NCBI GenBank assembly: GCA_963720735.1
Contig: CAVRGL010000001.1
Location: 310,001 to 374,000 of the forward strand
Direction: 5' to 3'
Length of the DNA: 64,000 nucleotides
Source of the DNA: JBBRHQ01 sp963720735
GTDB taxonomy: Bacteria > Actinomycetota > Thermoleophilia > Solirubrobacterales > 70-9
Shown here in pieces: positions 52,914 through 60,659 of this stretch (its first letter is position 1; every line of letters starts with the position of its first letter). The notes under the pieces were generated by a model. The model did not search any database. It was not told the origin of the DNA and saw nothing but the letters and a program-made list of their open reading frames with translations. The position numbers were made by a program, and so were the translations under genes.

Positions 52914-52916
52914 CCG

Positions 52917-53324
52917 CTAGTGGTGGACCTTCTCCTTGTGGGCCGGAAGGGCGCCGCCCTCCTCGGTCCAGGCGGGCGGCTCATAGGCACGGCCCGGAGT
53001 GCCGCCGAGGCAGAGCAGGCGGGCGCCCTGCTCGCCGGTGACCAGCTTTCGCTTCTGGCCCGGCCCGACCCGGGCGAAGACCCCCGGCTCGAGCACGTAT
53101 GACTCATCGCCGATCACCAGCACGGCGCTGCCGCTGAGCGCCGTGTAGACCTCCTCCTGCTCGTCGTGGAGGTGATCGTGCTCGGGGTACATCTTGAACT
53201 GCGGGGGAAGCTCGATCACCTGGATGCCGAAGGAGCAGACGCCGAGGCCGGCACGGACCCGTCGCATGCCTCCTCCGAAGATGGCCTCGAAATCGTCGAG
53301 CGCCTTCACCGTCACGTCAGCCAT
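52917..53324 (-). CDS. Cupin-domain protein
   Basis: 135-residue single cupin: VIELPPQFKMYPEHDHLHDEQEEVYTALSGSAVLVIGDESYVL has the cupin motif 1 (HDHxHDEQEE, a metal-binding HxHxxxxE-type arrangement), and GVFARVGPGQKRKLVTG motif 2. Function unclear (sugar isomerase or ligand sensor). Starts inside the ADH gene's 3' end (8-base overlap) and ends 4 bases from the cofE stop, convergent. Confidence 0.83.
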   Translation of the reverse strand: MADVTVKALDDFEAIFGGGMRRVRAGLGVCSFGIQVIELPPQFKMYPEHDHLHDEQEEVYTALSGSAVLVIGDESYVLEPGVFARVGPGQKRKLVTGEQGARLLCLGGTPGRAYEPPAWTEEGGALPAHKEKVHH

Positions 53325-54324
53325 CCAACTCCCCTCTCGCCTCAATCGTCACTACCGCTGCTCCGTGAACCCTACCTGCCCGGAGGTCGTCGAGCGCTTT
53401 TTGGGCGTCGGCGAGCGGATATGCCCGCACCCGGGTGCGCACCGGGACCTCGGGGGCCAGGCGCATGAACTCGGCCCCGTCTTCGCGAGTCAGGTTGGCG
53501 ACGGAGCGCAGCGATCGCTCTCCCCAGAGGATCTCGTAGGGGAATGCGGGGATCTCGCTCATGTGTATCCCGGCGCAGACGACGGTGCCTCCCTTGTCAC
53601 TGGCCCGCAGGGCCTCAGGGACCAGCTCCCCGACGGGGGCGAAGATGATCGCCGCATCCAGCGGCTCGGGGCCGGGGGCGCCGACCGCCCCCGCCCACTC
53701 GGCGCCGAGCTCGCGGGCGAGAGCCTGGCCCTCGTCGTCGCCATCCCGGGTGAAGGCGAACACGCGCCTGCCCTGGGAGGCGGCGACCTGGCAGAGGATG
53801 TGGGCCGAGGCGCCGAACCCGTATAGGCCGAGGCGCTCCCCGTCCCCGGCGAGCCTCAGGGCGCGGTAGCCGATCAACCCCGCGCAGAGCAGCGGCGCGG
53901 CCTGCTCGTCCGGGAAGCCTGCGGGGATCGGAAAGCAGAAGCGCTGATCGGCGACCGCGGCCTCGGCGTAGCCGCCGTCGATGTCGTACCCCGTGAACCT
54001 GGCCCGCTCACAGAGGTTCTCGCGGCCGCTGAGGCAGAAGCGGCACTCCCCGCAGGTCCAGCCGAGCCAGGGGACGCCGACCCGCTCGCCGGGCTCGAAC
54101 CGCGCCTCCCCCTCGCCGACGCTCTCGACCGTGCCGACGATCTGATGGCCGAGGACGAGCGGCAGCTTTGGCTCCGTCAGCTCGCCGTCGAGGATGTGGA
54201 GGTCGGTCCGGCAGACGCCGCAGGCATGGACGGCGAGCCGCACCTGGCCGGGCCCCGGCCGCGGCGCCGGGATCTCGGCCTCCCGCAGAGGCTCCCTCTG
54301 GCGCTCGAGCAGCATCGCCCGCAT
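53317..54324 (-). CDS. Zinc-dependent alcohol dehydrogenase
   Basis: 335 residues of the medium-chain MDR family. Catalytic zinc: CGVCRTDLH and GHQIVGTVESVGEGE; structural zinc: CGECRFCLSGRENLCE; Rossmann LGLYGFGASAHILCQVA. Similar to the AdhA / quinone-type propanol-preferring enzymes. ATG at 54324 lies 10 bases after fbiC's stop, so these are cotranscribed. NAD(P) preference not read from sequence. Confidence 0.9.
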   Translation of the reverse strand: MRAMLLERQREPLREAEIPAPRPGPGQVRLAVHACGVCRTDLHILDGELTEPKLPLVLGHQIVGTVESVGEGEARFEPGERVGVPWLGWTCGECRFCLSGRENLCERARFTGYDIDGGYAEAAVADQRFCFPIPAGFPDEQAAPLLCAGLIGYRALRLAGDGERLGLYGFGASAHILCQVAASQGRRVFAFTRDGDDEGQALARELGAEWAGAVGAPGPEPLDAAIIFAPVGELVPEALRASDKGGTVVCAGIHMSEIPAFPYEILWGERSLRSVANLTREDGAEFMRLAPEVPVRTRVRAYPLADAQKALDDLRAGRVHGAAVVTIEARGELDG

Positions 54325-54334
54325 GCCCAGACCC

Positions 54335-56563
54335 TCAGTAGGTCTCGACGATCTCGTAGAGCGTCGTTCGCTGCGCCGGGACGCGGCCCCCGGCCCGGGC
54401 TGCATCGATCAGCTGCGACGGCTCCAGCCTGACCCCGTGATGGGATCCCGCCATGCGCGAGATGTTCTCCTCCATCAGCGTTCCGCCGAGGTCGTTCACA
54501 CCCCATCGGAGCGACTCTGTGGCCGCCTCCAGCCCCATCTTCACCCAGCTCGCCTGCAGGTTGGCGATCGTCCTGCCGAGTCCGAGGCGGAAGGCGGCGG
54601 TGTGCTTGAGGTTCTCCGCGGCGCCGATCTCCTCGATCCCGTGGGTGCGGCCGAGCATCGTGTTGAAGGGGATGAAGCTGAGCGGGACGAACTCGGTGAT
54701 GCCGCCGGTGCGCTCCTGAAGCGCGCGCACCACCCGCATGTGGCGGGCCAGCTCGCGAGGCTCCTCGATGTGGCCGAACATCACCGTCGAGGTGGAGCGC
54801 AGCCCGCTCGCGTGGGAGGCCTCGATGATCTCCACCCAGCGATCGACCGGGAGCTTGTTGGGCGAGATCCGCTGCCGCACGCCGTCGTCGAGCACCTCGG
54901 CCGCCGTCCCCGGGGTCGAGCCGAGACCGCACTCCCGCAGGTACTCGAAGACCGCCCGCGGCTGCTGGTCGGAGCGCTCGCACATGTAGTGCACCTCCAT
55001 CGGCGAGTAGGCATGGAGGTGGATCTCGGGGGCCACCTGCTTGGCGAGCCGCAGCCAGCGACCGTAGTCCTCGAGCCGGTAGTCGGGGTGGATGCCGCCC
55101 TGCATGCAGATCTCCGTGGCGCCGAACTCGACCGCCTCGCGCACCCTGCCGGCGAACTCCTCCTCCTCGAGCAGGTAGGCGTCGGGCGAGCGGCGCCCCT
55201 GGCCGAAGCCGCAGAAGGCGCAGCCGACGACGCAGACGTTGGTGAAGTTGATGTTGCGGTTGACGACGAAGGTGGCGCGCTCCCCGGCCAGCTCGGAGCG
55301 CAGCTCGTCAGCGGCGAGCCTCATCTCCTCGATCACCTCGGGGCGGACCTCGGCGAACAGCGCGGTCAGCTCGTCCTCGGAGAGCGGGGCGCCGTCGCGC
55401 CCCTTGGCGATCGCCGCGGGGGCGAGGCCCGGGTCCACCCCGTTCTCCCTGCGGCGGCCGGACCCCCGCCGCGGGATGAAGCTCCAGTACTTCAGCTTGA
55501 TCACGTCGAGGACCCCCTGCTCCATCCACTCGGGCTGCATGTAGTGGGGGTAGACGCAGAGCCGCTCGGTCAGCGCGAAGCCGGCCGGGGTCAGCGACTT
55601 GCGCAGCTCGTGCGGGCTGGGGAAGGCGTGGGAGGGGGAGATGTGGTCCCCGTTGGCGGAGAGGCCTCCGAGGTCGGTCGCCCCCGCCTCGACCAGCTCC
55701 ACCCACCACTCGGAGAGGTTGGGAGGGACCTGGATGCCCACCTCCGGCATCAGCCGCCGGCACTCGGAGATCAGCCGCTTCAGCTCGTCGAGGGAGACCT
55801 CCGAGGCCCACGGCGGCCACCCCGCCCGCGACCCCGGCATCCCCGGACGCGAAGCGGAGGAGATGCCGGGCAGTGATTCGTCGTCCTTCCACCTCTCCCT
55901 CGTGGCCTGGTCGGCGATCTCGGCCACCTCGGCCCCGTAGTAGCGCGGGTGGGGGACGAAGTTTTGGATGATCACCTCCTGGATGTGGCCGTGGCGGTGG
56001 TGTGAGGCCGCGATCGCCTCCAGCGAGGCGACCCGCTCCTCCTCGGTCTCGCCGATCCCGACCAGGATGCCGCTGGTGAAGGGGATGCGCAGCTCCCCGG
56101 CAGCCTCGATCGTCGCCAGGCGCCGTGCGGGGTGCTTGGTGGGGGAGCCGGCGTGCACGGTCTCCATCAGCCGCTCGGAGACCGATTCCAGCATCAGCCC
56201 CTGCGAGGCGGTGACCTCCCGCAGGCGGGAGAGGTCCTCGGGGGAGAGAACGCCGAGGTTGGTGTGAGGCAGGATCCCCCGCTCAAGCGCCCGCTCGCAG
56301 GCCCAGAGGACGTAGGAGGTGAAGTCGCGGTGGCCCCACTCGGCCAGCCGGCCTGCGACCTCGGGGTTGACCTCGGGTCGCTCGCCGGTCAGCACCAGCA
56401 GCTCCTTGACATTGCGTCGCGCCGCCTCCTCGAGGCGCCGCTCGACCTCGCCCGGTGGATGGATGTGGGCCCGGTGGGTGGCGAACGCGCAGTACTTGCA
56501 GTAGCACTGGCAGGTCCGCGACAGCGACAGCGTGTAGTTGCGTGAGAAGGTGACCCGGCGCAC
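54335..56563 (-). CDS. fbiC: FO synthase FbiC (CofG-CofH fusion)
   Basis: 742 residues combining two radical-SAM modules. N-terminal CofG half: TFSRNYTLSLSRTCQCYCKY with C-x3-C-x2-C (around residues 18-26). C-terminal CofH half: VNRNINFTNVCVVGCAFCGFG with a second C-x3-C-x2-C. Together they make 7,8-didemethyl-8-hydroxy-5-deazariboflavin from tyrosine and 5-amino-6-ribitylaminouracil. Somewhat shorter than mycobacterial FbiC (about 850). Sits 1.4 kb from cofDCE on the opposite strand with a cupin and an ADH between. Confidence 0.95.
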   Translation of the reverse strand: MRRVTFSRNYTLSLSRTCQCYCKYCAFATHRAHIHPPGEVERRLEEAARRNVKELLVLTGERPEVNPEVAGRLAEWGHRDFTSYVLWACERALERGILPHTNLGVLSPEDLSRLREVTASQGLMLESVSERLMETVHAGSPTKHPARRLATIEAAGELRIPFTSGILVGIGETEEERVASLEAIAASHHRHGHIQEVIIQNFVPHPRYYGAEVAEIADQATRERWKDDESLPGISSASRPGMPGSRAGWPPWASEVSLDELKRLISECRRLMPEVGIQVPPNLSEWWVELVEAGATDLGGLSANGDHISPSHAFPSPHELRKSLTPAGFALTERLCVYPHYMQPEWMEQGVLDVIKLKYWSFIPRRGSGRRRENGVDPGLAPAAIAKGRDGAPLSEDELTALFAEVRPEVIEEMRLAADELRSELAGERATFVVNRNINFTNVCVVGCAFCGFGQGRRSPDAYLLEEEEFAGRVREAVEFGATEICMQGGIHPDYRLEDYGRWLRLAKQVAPEIHLHAYSPMEVHYMCERSDQQPRAVFEYLRECGLGSTPGTAAEVLDDGVRQRISPNKLPVDRWVEIIEASHASGLRSTSTVMFGHIEEPRELARHMRVVRALQERTGGITEFVPLSFIPFNTMLGRTHGIEEIGAAENLKHTAAFRLGLGRTIANLQASWVKMGLEAATESLRWGVNDLGGTLMEENISRMAGSHHGVRLEPSQLIDAARAGGRVPAQRTTLYEIVETY

Positions 56564-56609
56564 GCTTTGAAGCTACATCAGCAGGCCGGCCGGCCGGCCC
56601 CGGCGGGGC

Positions 56610-57344
56610 CTAGGTGGAGCTCTTGACCCTCTCCGGGGGCTCGGTGGGAGCCGGGCCACCGCCCTCGATCACGAATCGGAAGACGAGCGCCGCGAGCAGC
56701 GAGCCGACCACCGGGCCGACCAGGTAGGGCCAGGTCCCGCCCCAGAAGTTGCTGACCAGGGCGGGGCCGAACCAGCGCGCCGGGTTGAGCGATCCGCCGG
56801 TCAGCGGGCCGGCGACCATCACCGCGAAGCCCAGGGTCGTGCCGATCGCGAGCGGGCCCCAGTCCTTGACGCTCTTCTGCGAGAAGACCGCCGCCAGGAC
56901 CACCAGCACCAGCACGAAGGTTCCCATCGCCTCGACCACGGCGCCGGCGACGTTGCCGGAGAGCAGGGAGCTGACCGAGGCGGCGCCGTAATGGGTGGCG
57001 CGGCCCTCGTCGAGCAGCAGCGCCTTGGTCAGCAGGGCGCCGAGCACGGCCCCCGAGAGCTGGGCGAGGATGTAGACGAGCGCGTCGAGCGGGTCGATCC
57101 GCCGGATCACGGCCGCCGCCAGGGTCACCGCCGGGTTGAAATGGCCGCCGCTGACGATCCCGAACATCATGATCAGCCCGAAGAGGAGGAACCCATGGAC
57201 CAGGCCGACCACGGCGAAGTCGGATCCGAACTGAGCCTGGTTGCCGGTCGCGACGAACAGCACCACGACGCTGGTGATGAAGAAGACAAGCAGGAGAGTG
57301 CCGATCAGTTCGGCGATGTAGGCAGCGAGTCCTCGTTCCGGCAC
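56610..57344 (-). CDS. MIP family aquaporin/glycerol facilitator
   Basis: 244 residues, six helices with both NPA boxes (SGGHFNPAVTLA and GGSLNPARWFG) and the AQP-type LGALLTKALLLDEG and DPLDALVYILAQLSGAVLG. The residue after the second NPA is Arg as usual in the selectivity filter. Water or small-solute channel. GTG at 57344 with AGGAGG upstream; a longer start is not supported. Confidence 0.92.
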   Translation of the reverse strand: MPERGLAAYIAELIGTLLLVFFITSVVVLFVATGNQAQFGSDFAVVGLVHGFLLFGLIMMFGIVSGGHFNPAVTLAAAVIRRIDPLDALVYILAQLSGAVLGALLTKALLLDEGRATHYGAASVSSLLSGNVAGAVVEAMGTFVLVLVVLAAVFSQKSVKDWGPLAIGTTLGFAVMVAGPLTGGSLNPARWFGPALVSNFWGGTWPYLVGPVVGSLLAALVFRFVIEGGGPAPTEPPERVKSST

Positions 57345-57381
57345 TTGGGAGAAACCTCCTCGTCGGTTTGCGCGCGGCAGT

Positions 57382-58446
57382 CTATCCGTGGATGACCACG
57401 GACGCGTCCCGGGAGCCGTGCCCATGCTTCTTGTGCTTCCGCGCGCTCTTCTTCTTGGCGCGCAGATGCTTGCGGACCATCGGCCCGATCGGGGTGCAGC
57501 GGCGGCTGCCGGCGTCGAAGGAGCGGCCGCCGGGCGCCAGCTTGTAGTTCCAGCGGTAGCGTCCCCGCCCGAGGCGCAGCTTCAGGAACCCGAATCGCTC
57601 GTCCTGCCTGGCTCTGGAGTTGGGTACCGGCGTGCCCAGCCTGAACAGGGAGTGACCGCCGGTCCCGACCACGAACTCGACCACGCCATGCGCGCGGTCG
57701 AGCCGGTGGCGCGCTCCCTGCGGCGCGAAGCGCTCGTAGTCGTGGTCATGTCCGTTGAGGACGACGTCGGCACCGGCCCGGTGGAGGATGCGCCAGAAGG
57801 TGCTGACGTCCTGGTCCTCCTCGTGAAATCCCGAGGAGTAGCGCGGATGGTGGTAGGCCGCGAGGACGCAGCGGTTCGGATGGCGGTTGAGGTCGCGACG
57901 CAGCCAGCTCGCCTGGCGCGATCGGGGCCCGCAGCGCACCCTGGCGCAGTTCGAGTTGAGGACGATCACATGCCAGCGTCCGAGCTCCCGGCTGTACCAG
58001 CCGCGCCTCCGGTGCCCGGCTCGCCCGGTGACGTTGCCGCCCCCGTCGAAGTAGGTGAAGTAGCCACTCGCGTGGGGCGTCTCGAACTCGTGGTTGCCCG
58101 GGACCGGGATCGTCTTCTTCTTGAAGCGGCCCCAGCTCTGGCCGTAGGAGCGGCGGAACTTGGTGAGCGAACCGTCCGGGTACTGGAGGTCTCCGAGGGC
58201 GAGCACGGCGGTGTACTGGCCCTTGAGGATCAGGCTCGAGGTCATCATCTGGCGGCAGTGGTACCGGTTGCCGATCCCCCTGCGGTAGAACCGCCCGAGG
58301 GGGTCGCAGGCGATGTCGCCCGCGGCTGCGATCACCGGCACTCGCGCCCGAGCCCCGGTCGCCAGCGCGGCGCTGAAGGCGATCAGCGCCAGCAGCGTGG
58401 CTACGGCGAGGCGGGTCAGCGCCGGGGGACTGCTCCAGCTCGTCAC
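57382..58446 (-). CDS. Secreted calcineurin-like metallophosphoesterase
   Basis: 354 residues with a signal peptide (LTRLAVATLLALIAFSAALATGARA). Metal motifs: AAGDIACD, LALGDLQYPDG, GNHEFETP, AAYHHPRYSSG and NGHDHDYERFAPQG. Related to exported acid phosphatase/phosphodiesterase-type enzymes. Strongly basic tail (KHLRAKKKSARKHKKHGHG) could bind the wall. It is downstream of ppa by 3 bases. Confidence 0.87.
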   Translation of the reverse strand: MTSWSSPPALTRLAVATLLALIAFSAALATGARARVPVIAAAGDIACDPLGRFYRRGIGNRYHCRQMMTSSLILKGQYTAVLALGDLQYPDGSLTKFRRSYGQSWGRFKKKTIPVPGNHEFETPHASGYFTYFDGGGNVTGRAGHRRRGWYSRELGRWHVIVLNSNCARVRCGPRSRQASWLRRDLNRHPNRCVLAAYHHPRYSSGFHEEDQDVSTFWRILHRAGADVVLNGHDHDYERFAPQGARHRLDRAHGVVEFVVGTGGHSLFRLGTPVPNSRARQDERFGFLKLRLGRGRYRWNYKLAPGGRSFDAGSRRCTPIGPMVRKHLRAKKKSARKHKKHGHGSRDASVVIHG

Positions 58447-58449
58447 AGC

Positions 58450-58968
58450 TCAGCCGGCGCTCTCGACCTCGTGTTGCTGCTGCAAACGCCTCCCGTCCTC
58501 GATCACCGCCAGCGCCTCCTCCAGAGGCCGCCAGCCTTGAACCTCGACCGCCTTGCCCTCGAGCTGCTTGTAGACCGAGAAGAAGTGGGTGATCTCGCGC
58601 TGAAGCTGTTCCGGGATGTCGTCGAGGGTGCGGGCCGTGTTCCACCCCGGGTCGTGGGTAGGGACACAGACGATCTTGTCGTCCTCGCCCTTCTCGTCGC
58701 GCATCTTGAAGACCGCGACCGGCTTCACCGGGATCACGCAGCCCGGGAAGGTCGGCTCCGAGACGCAGACCAAGGCATCCAGTGGGTCATTGTCGCGCCC
58801 GCGATGACCGACCAGGTAGCCGTAGTCGGTCGGATAGACCATCGAGGAGGAGAGGAAGCGATCGAGGATCACGGCTCCGATCCCCTCGTCGAACTCGTAC
58901 TTGTTGCGGCTGCCTTTGGGGATCTCGATGAAGGCGAGCAGCTCCTCAGTGAGGTGATGGTCCGCCAT
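58450..58968 (-). CDS. ppa: Inorganic pyrophosphatase
   Basis: 172-residue type I soluble pyrophosphatase: IEIPKGSRNKYEFDEGIGAVILDRFL, MVYPTDYGYLVGHRGRDNDPLDALV (the DxDPxD-type D-N-D-P-L-D metal site), KIVCVPTHDPGW and QREITHFFSVYKQLEG (conserved K/Y). Hydrolyses PPi to phosphate. ATG at 58968. Confidence 0.95.
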   Translation of the reverse strand: MADHHLTEELLAFIEIPKGSRNKYEFDEGIGAVILDRFLSSSMVYPTDYGYLVGHRGRDNDPLDALVCVSEPTFPGCVIPVKPVAVFKMRDEKGEDDKIVCVPTHDPGWNTARTLDDIPEQLQREITHFFSVYKQLEGKAVEVQGWRPLEEALAVIEDGRRLQQQHEVESAG

Positions 58969-58996
58969 CGGTCGCAAGGCTATCCTGCTCGCCTAC

Positions 58997-59962
58997 GTGA
59001 GACGTGTCGTCGCGCTGCTGGCGGCCGTCCTCGTCGCGGCGACGGTTTGCGCGTGCGGCGGCGGCGGCGCTGAACCGGGCGCGCCCGAGGGCGCGAGCCT
59101 CGTCCTCGACTTCACGCCGAACGCCGCCCACAGCGGGATCTACGCCGCCAGGGAGCAGGGCTTCTACCGAGACGCCGGTGTCGACCTCGACATCCAGGAG
59201 CCCGGTGACTCGACCGATGCCCCGAAGCTGCTCGAGGCCGGTCGTACCGACTTCGCGATCCTCGACATCGAGGACCTCGGGATCGCCCGCGAGCGCGGAC
59301 TCGATGTGGTCGGGGTGGCGCCGATCGTCTCGGCGCCCCTCGCCTCGGTGATCGCCCGCGCGGACGGGCCGGTCGCAAGGCCCCGCGATCTCGACGGGCG
59401 AAGCGCCGGAGTGACCGGGCTTCCCTCTGACGACGCGGTCCTCGATTCGGTCGTCGCCGGCGACGGCGGCGATCCCTCACAGGTCGACCGGGTGACGATC
59501 GGCTTCAACGCAGTCGCCTCGCTGGCCGCCGGAAAGGTCGCGGCCGCCACCGGGTTTCGCAACGCCGAGGCTGTCACCCTGCGCCGCCGGGGGGTCCCGG
59601 TCCGGGTGTTCAGGGTGGACCGCTACGGCGCGCCGCGGTTCCCGGAGCTCGTCCTCTGCACCTCTGGGAAGACCCTGAAGTCCCAACCCGGGCTGGTCCG
59701 CAGGGTGACAGCCGCCACCAGCCGGGGATACCGCTTCGTCCTCGCCCACCCCCGGCTCGGCCTCGCCGACCTGCTCTCCGCGGCGCCGGGGCTCGACCGC
59801 GCCGATCAGCTCGCTCAGCTGCGGGTGCTGCTCCCGGCCTTCCCTCCGGTCGGGCGCTTCGTCGATGCGAACCTCCGAAGCTGGGCAGCGTGGGCCCTGC
59901 GCCACAGGATCCTCGAGCGCCCCCTGGACGTCTCCGCCGCTTTCCCGGCTCAGTCGTCCTGA
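58997..59962 (+). CDS. ABC transporter substrate-binding protein (NMT1/THI5-like lipoprotein)
   Basis: 321 residues. N-terminal signal with a Cys-Gly-Gly stretch (VLVAATVCACGGGG; imperfect lipobox). Mature part starts ASLVLDFTPNAAHSGIYAAREQGFYRDAGVDLDI, the classic pyrimidine/thiamine-precursor binding type (NMT1). No ABC permease or ATPase accompanies it in the window. 3' end overlaps the receiver-like gene by 13 bases, convergent. GTG start. Confidence 0.83.
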   Translation: MRRVVALLAAVLVAATVCACGGGGAEPGAPEGASLVLDFTPNAAHSGIYAAREQGFYRDAGVDLDIQEPGDSTDAPKLLEAGRTDFAILDIEDLGIARERGLDVVGVAPIVSAPLASVIARADGPVARPRDLDGRSAGVTGLPSDDAVLDSVVAGDGGDPSQVDRVTIGFNAVASLAAGKVAAATGFRNAEAVTLRRRGVPVRVFRVDRYGAPRFPELVLCTSGKTLKSQPGLVRRVTAATSRGYRFVLAHPRLGLADLLSAAPGLDRADQLAQLRVLLPAFPPVGRFVDANLRSWAAWALRHRILERPLDVSAAFPAQSS

Positions 59963-60276
59963 GCGTCGAGCAGGCGCTCAGCGAGCGCCGGCAACTCCCT
60001 GGACATCCGCGAGCGCGGCACGACCAGGTCGATACCCGCCTCTTCGGCTCGCCGGCGGGCGTCGACGTCGAGATGCGAGTAGAAGCCCAGGGCCGGGATG
60101 CCCATGCCGGCGACCGCTCCGGCATCGACGGCGTCGAGGTCGCAGACCAGCAGGTCCACGTCCGCCTCCGCCGGCAGTGAGGGCGCGACGGTGACCGCGT
60201 GACCCGCGGCGGTGAGACTTCCGTCGACCCGGCTGGCGAGCATCAGGTCGGCGGCTACTGCGAGAACGCGGGCCAC
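59950..60276 (-). CDS. Truncated receiver-like protein, 108 aa
   Basis: Reads like a CheY-type receiver fold (VAADLMLASRVDGSLTAAGHAVTVAPSLPAEADVDLLVCDLDAVDAGAVAGMG, FYSHLDVDARRRAEEAGIDLVVPRSRMSRELPAL). The DxLxxxD phosphoacceptor region appears as CDLDAVDA, but the rest is loosely conserved. Function unknown; follows the frameshifted gene at 60283 by 6 bases. Confidence 0.6.
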   Translation of the reverse strand: MARVLAVAADLMLASRVDGSLTAAGHAVTVAPSLPAEADVDLLVCDLDAVDAGAVAGMGIPALGFYSHLDVDARRRAEEAGIDLVVPRSRMSRELPALAERLLDAQDD

Positions 60277-60282
60277 GCTCGC

Positions 60283-60644
60283 TCAGAGGGAGCGTCGTTC
60301 GCGGAGCTCCTCGCGAACGCTCTCCGGCCTTCCCCACATCGGCTCGACCTCGGTCCGCCCCTCGCGCACCTCGCGAAGGCGCAGCACGCCGGTGATGCCC
60401 TCGCGGTCGAGCTTGCAGAGCACGCCCTTGACGGTCTCCGCCGCGGCGGCGTGGCCGAAGCTGTTGGCAACAATGATCCGCCAGTGCCAGTCCGCCCTCG
60501 AGTAAGGATGGGCGTTGATCTGGGTCAGGTCGACGGCCGCCTCGACGTAGCGCGTCTCGTCGTCGATCCGCAGATCGAGCCCGAGGTCGGTCCAATCGGG
60601 GGAAGGGAGTCGATTACCTGCTGGAAGTCGCCGGCCAGCGCCAC
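60283..60644 (-). pseudogene. Conserved hypothetical gene with a homopolymer frameshift
   Basis: GTG at 60644 begins VALAGDFQQVIDSLP; after one base is added to the GGGGG run (60598-60602, plus strand) the frame joins PDWTDLGLDLRIDDETRYVEAAVDL...HPYSRADWHWRIIVANSFGHAAAAETVKGVLCKLDREGITGVLRLREVREGRTEVE, a coherent 120-residue protein. It lies between mntH and the receiver-like gene. Domain unrecognised. Likely an intact gene with an indel error. Confidence 0.65.
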
Positions 60645-60659
60645 CCGGCAAGGCTACAT

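Noticed and set aside
54194..55876. 560-residue plus-strand open frame
   Set aside because: Antisense to fbiC; no independent evidence of coding.
57388..59073. 561-residue plus-strand open frame
   Set aside because: Antisense to metallophosphoesterase and pyrophosphatase; no domain resemblance.
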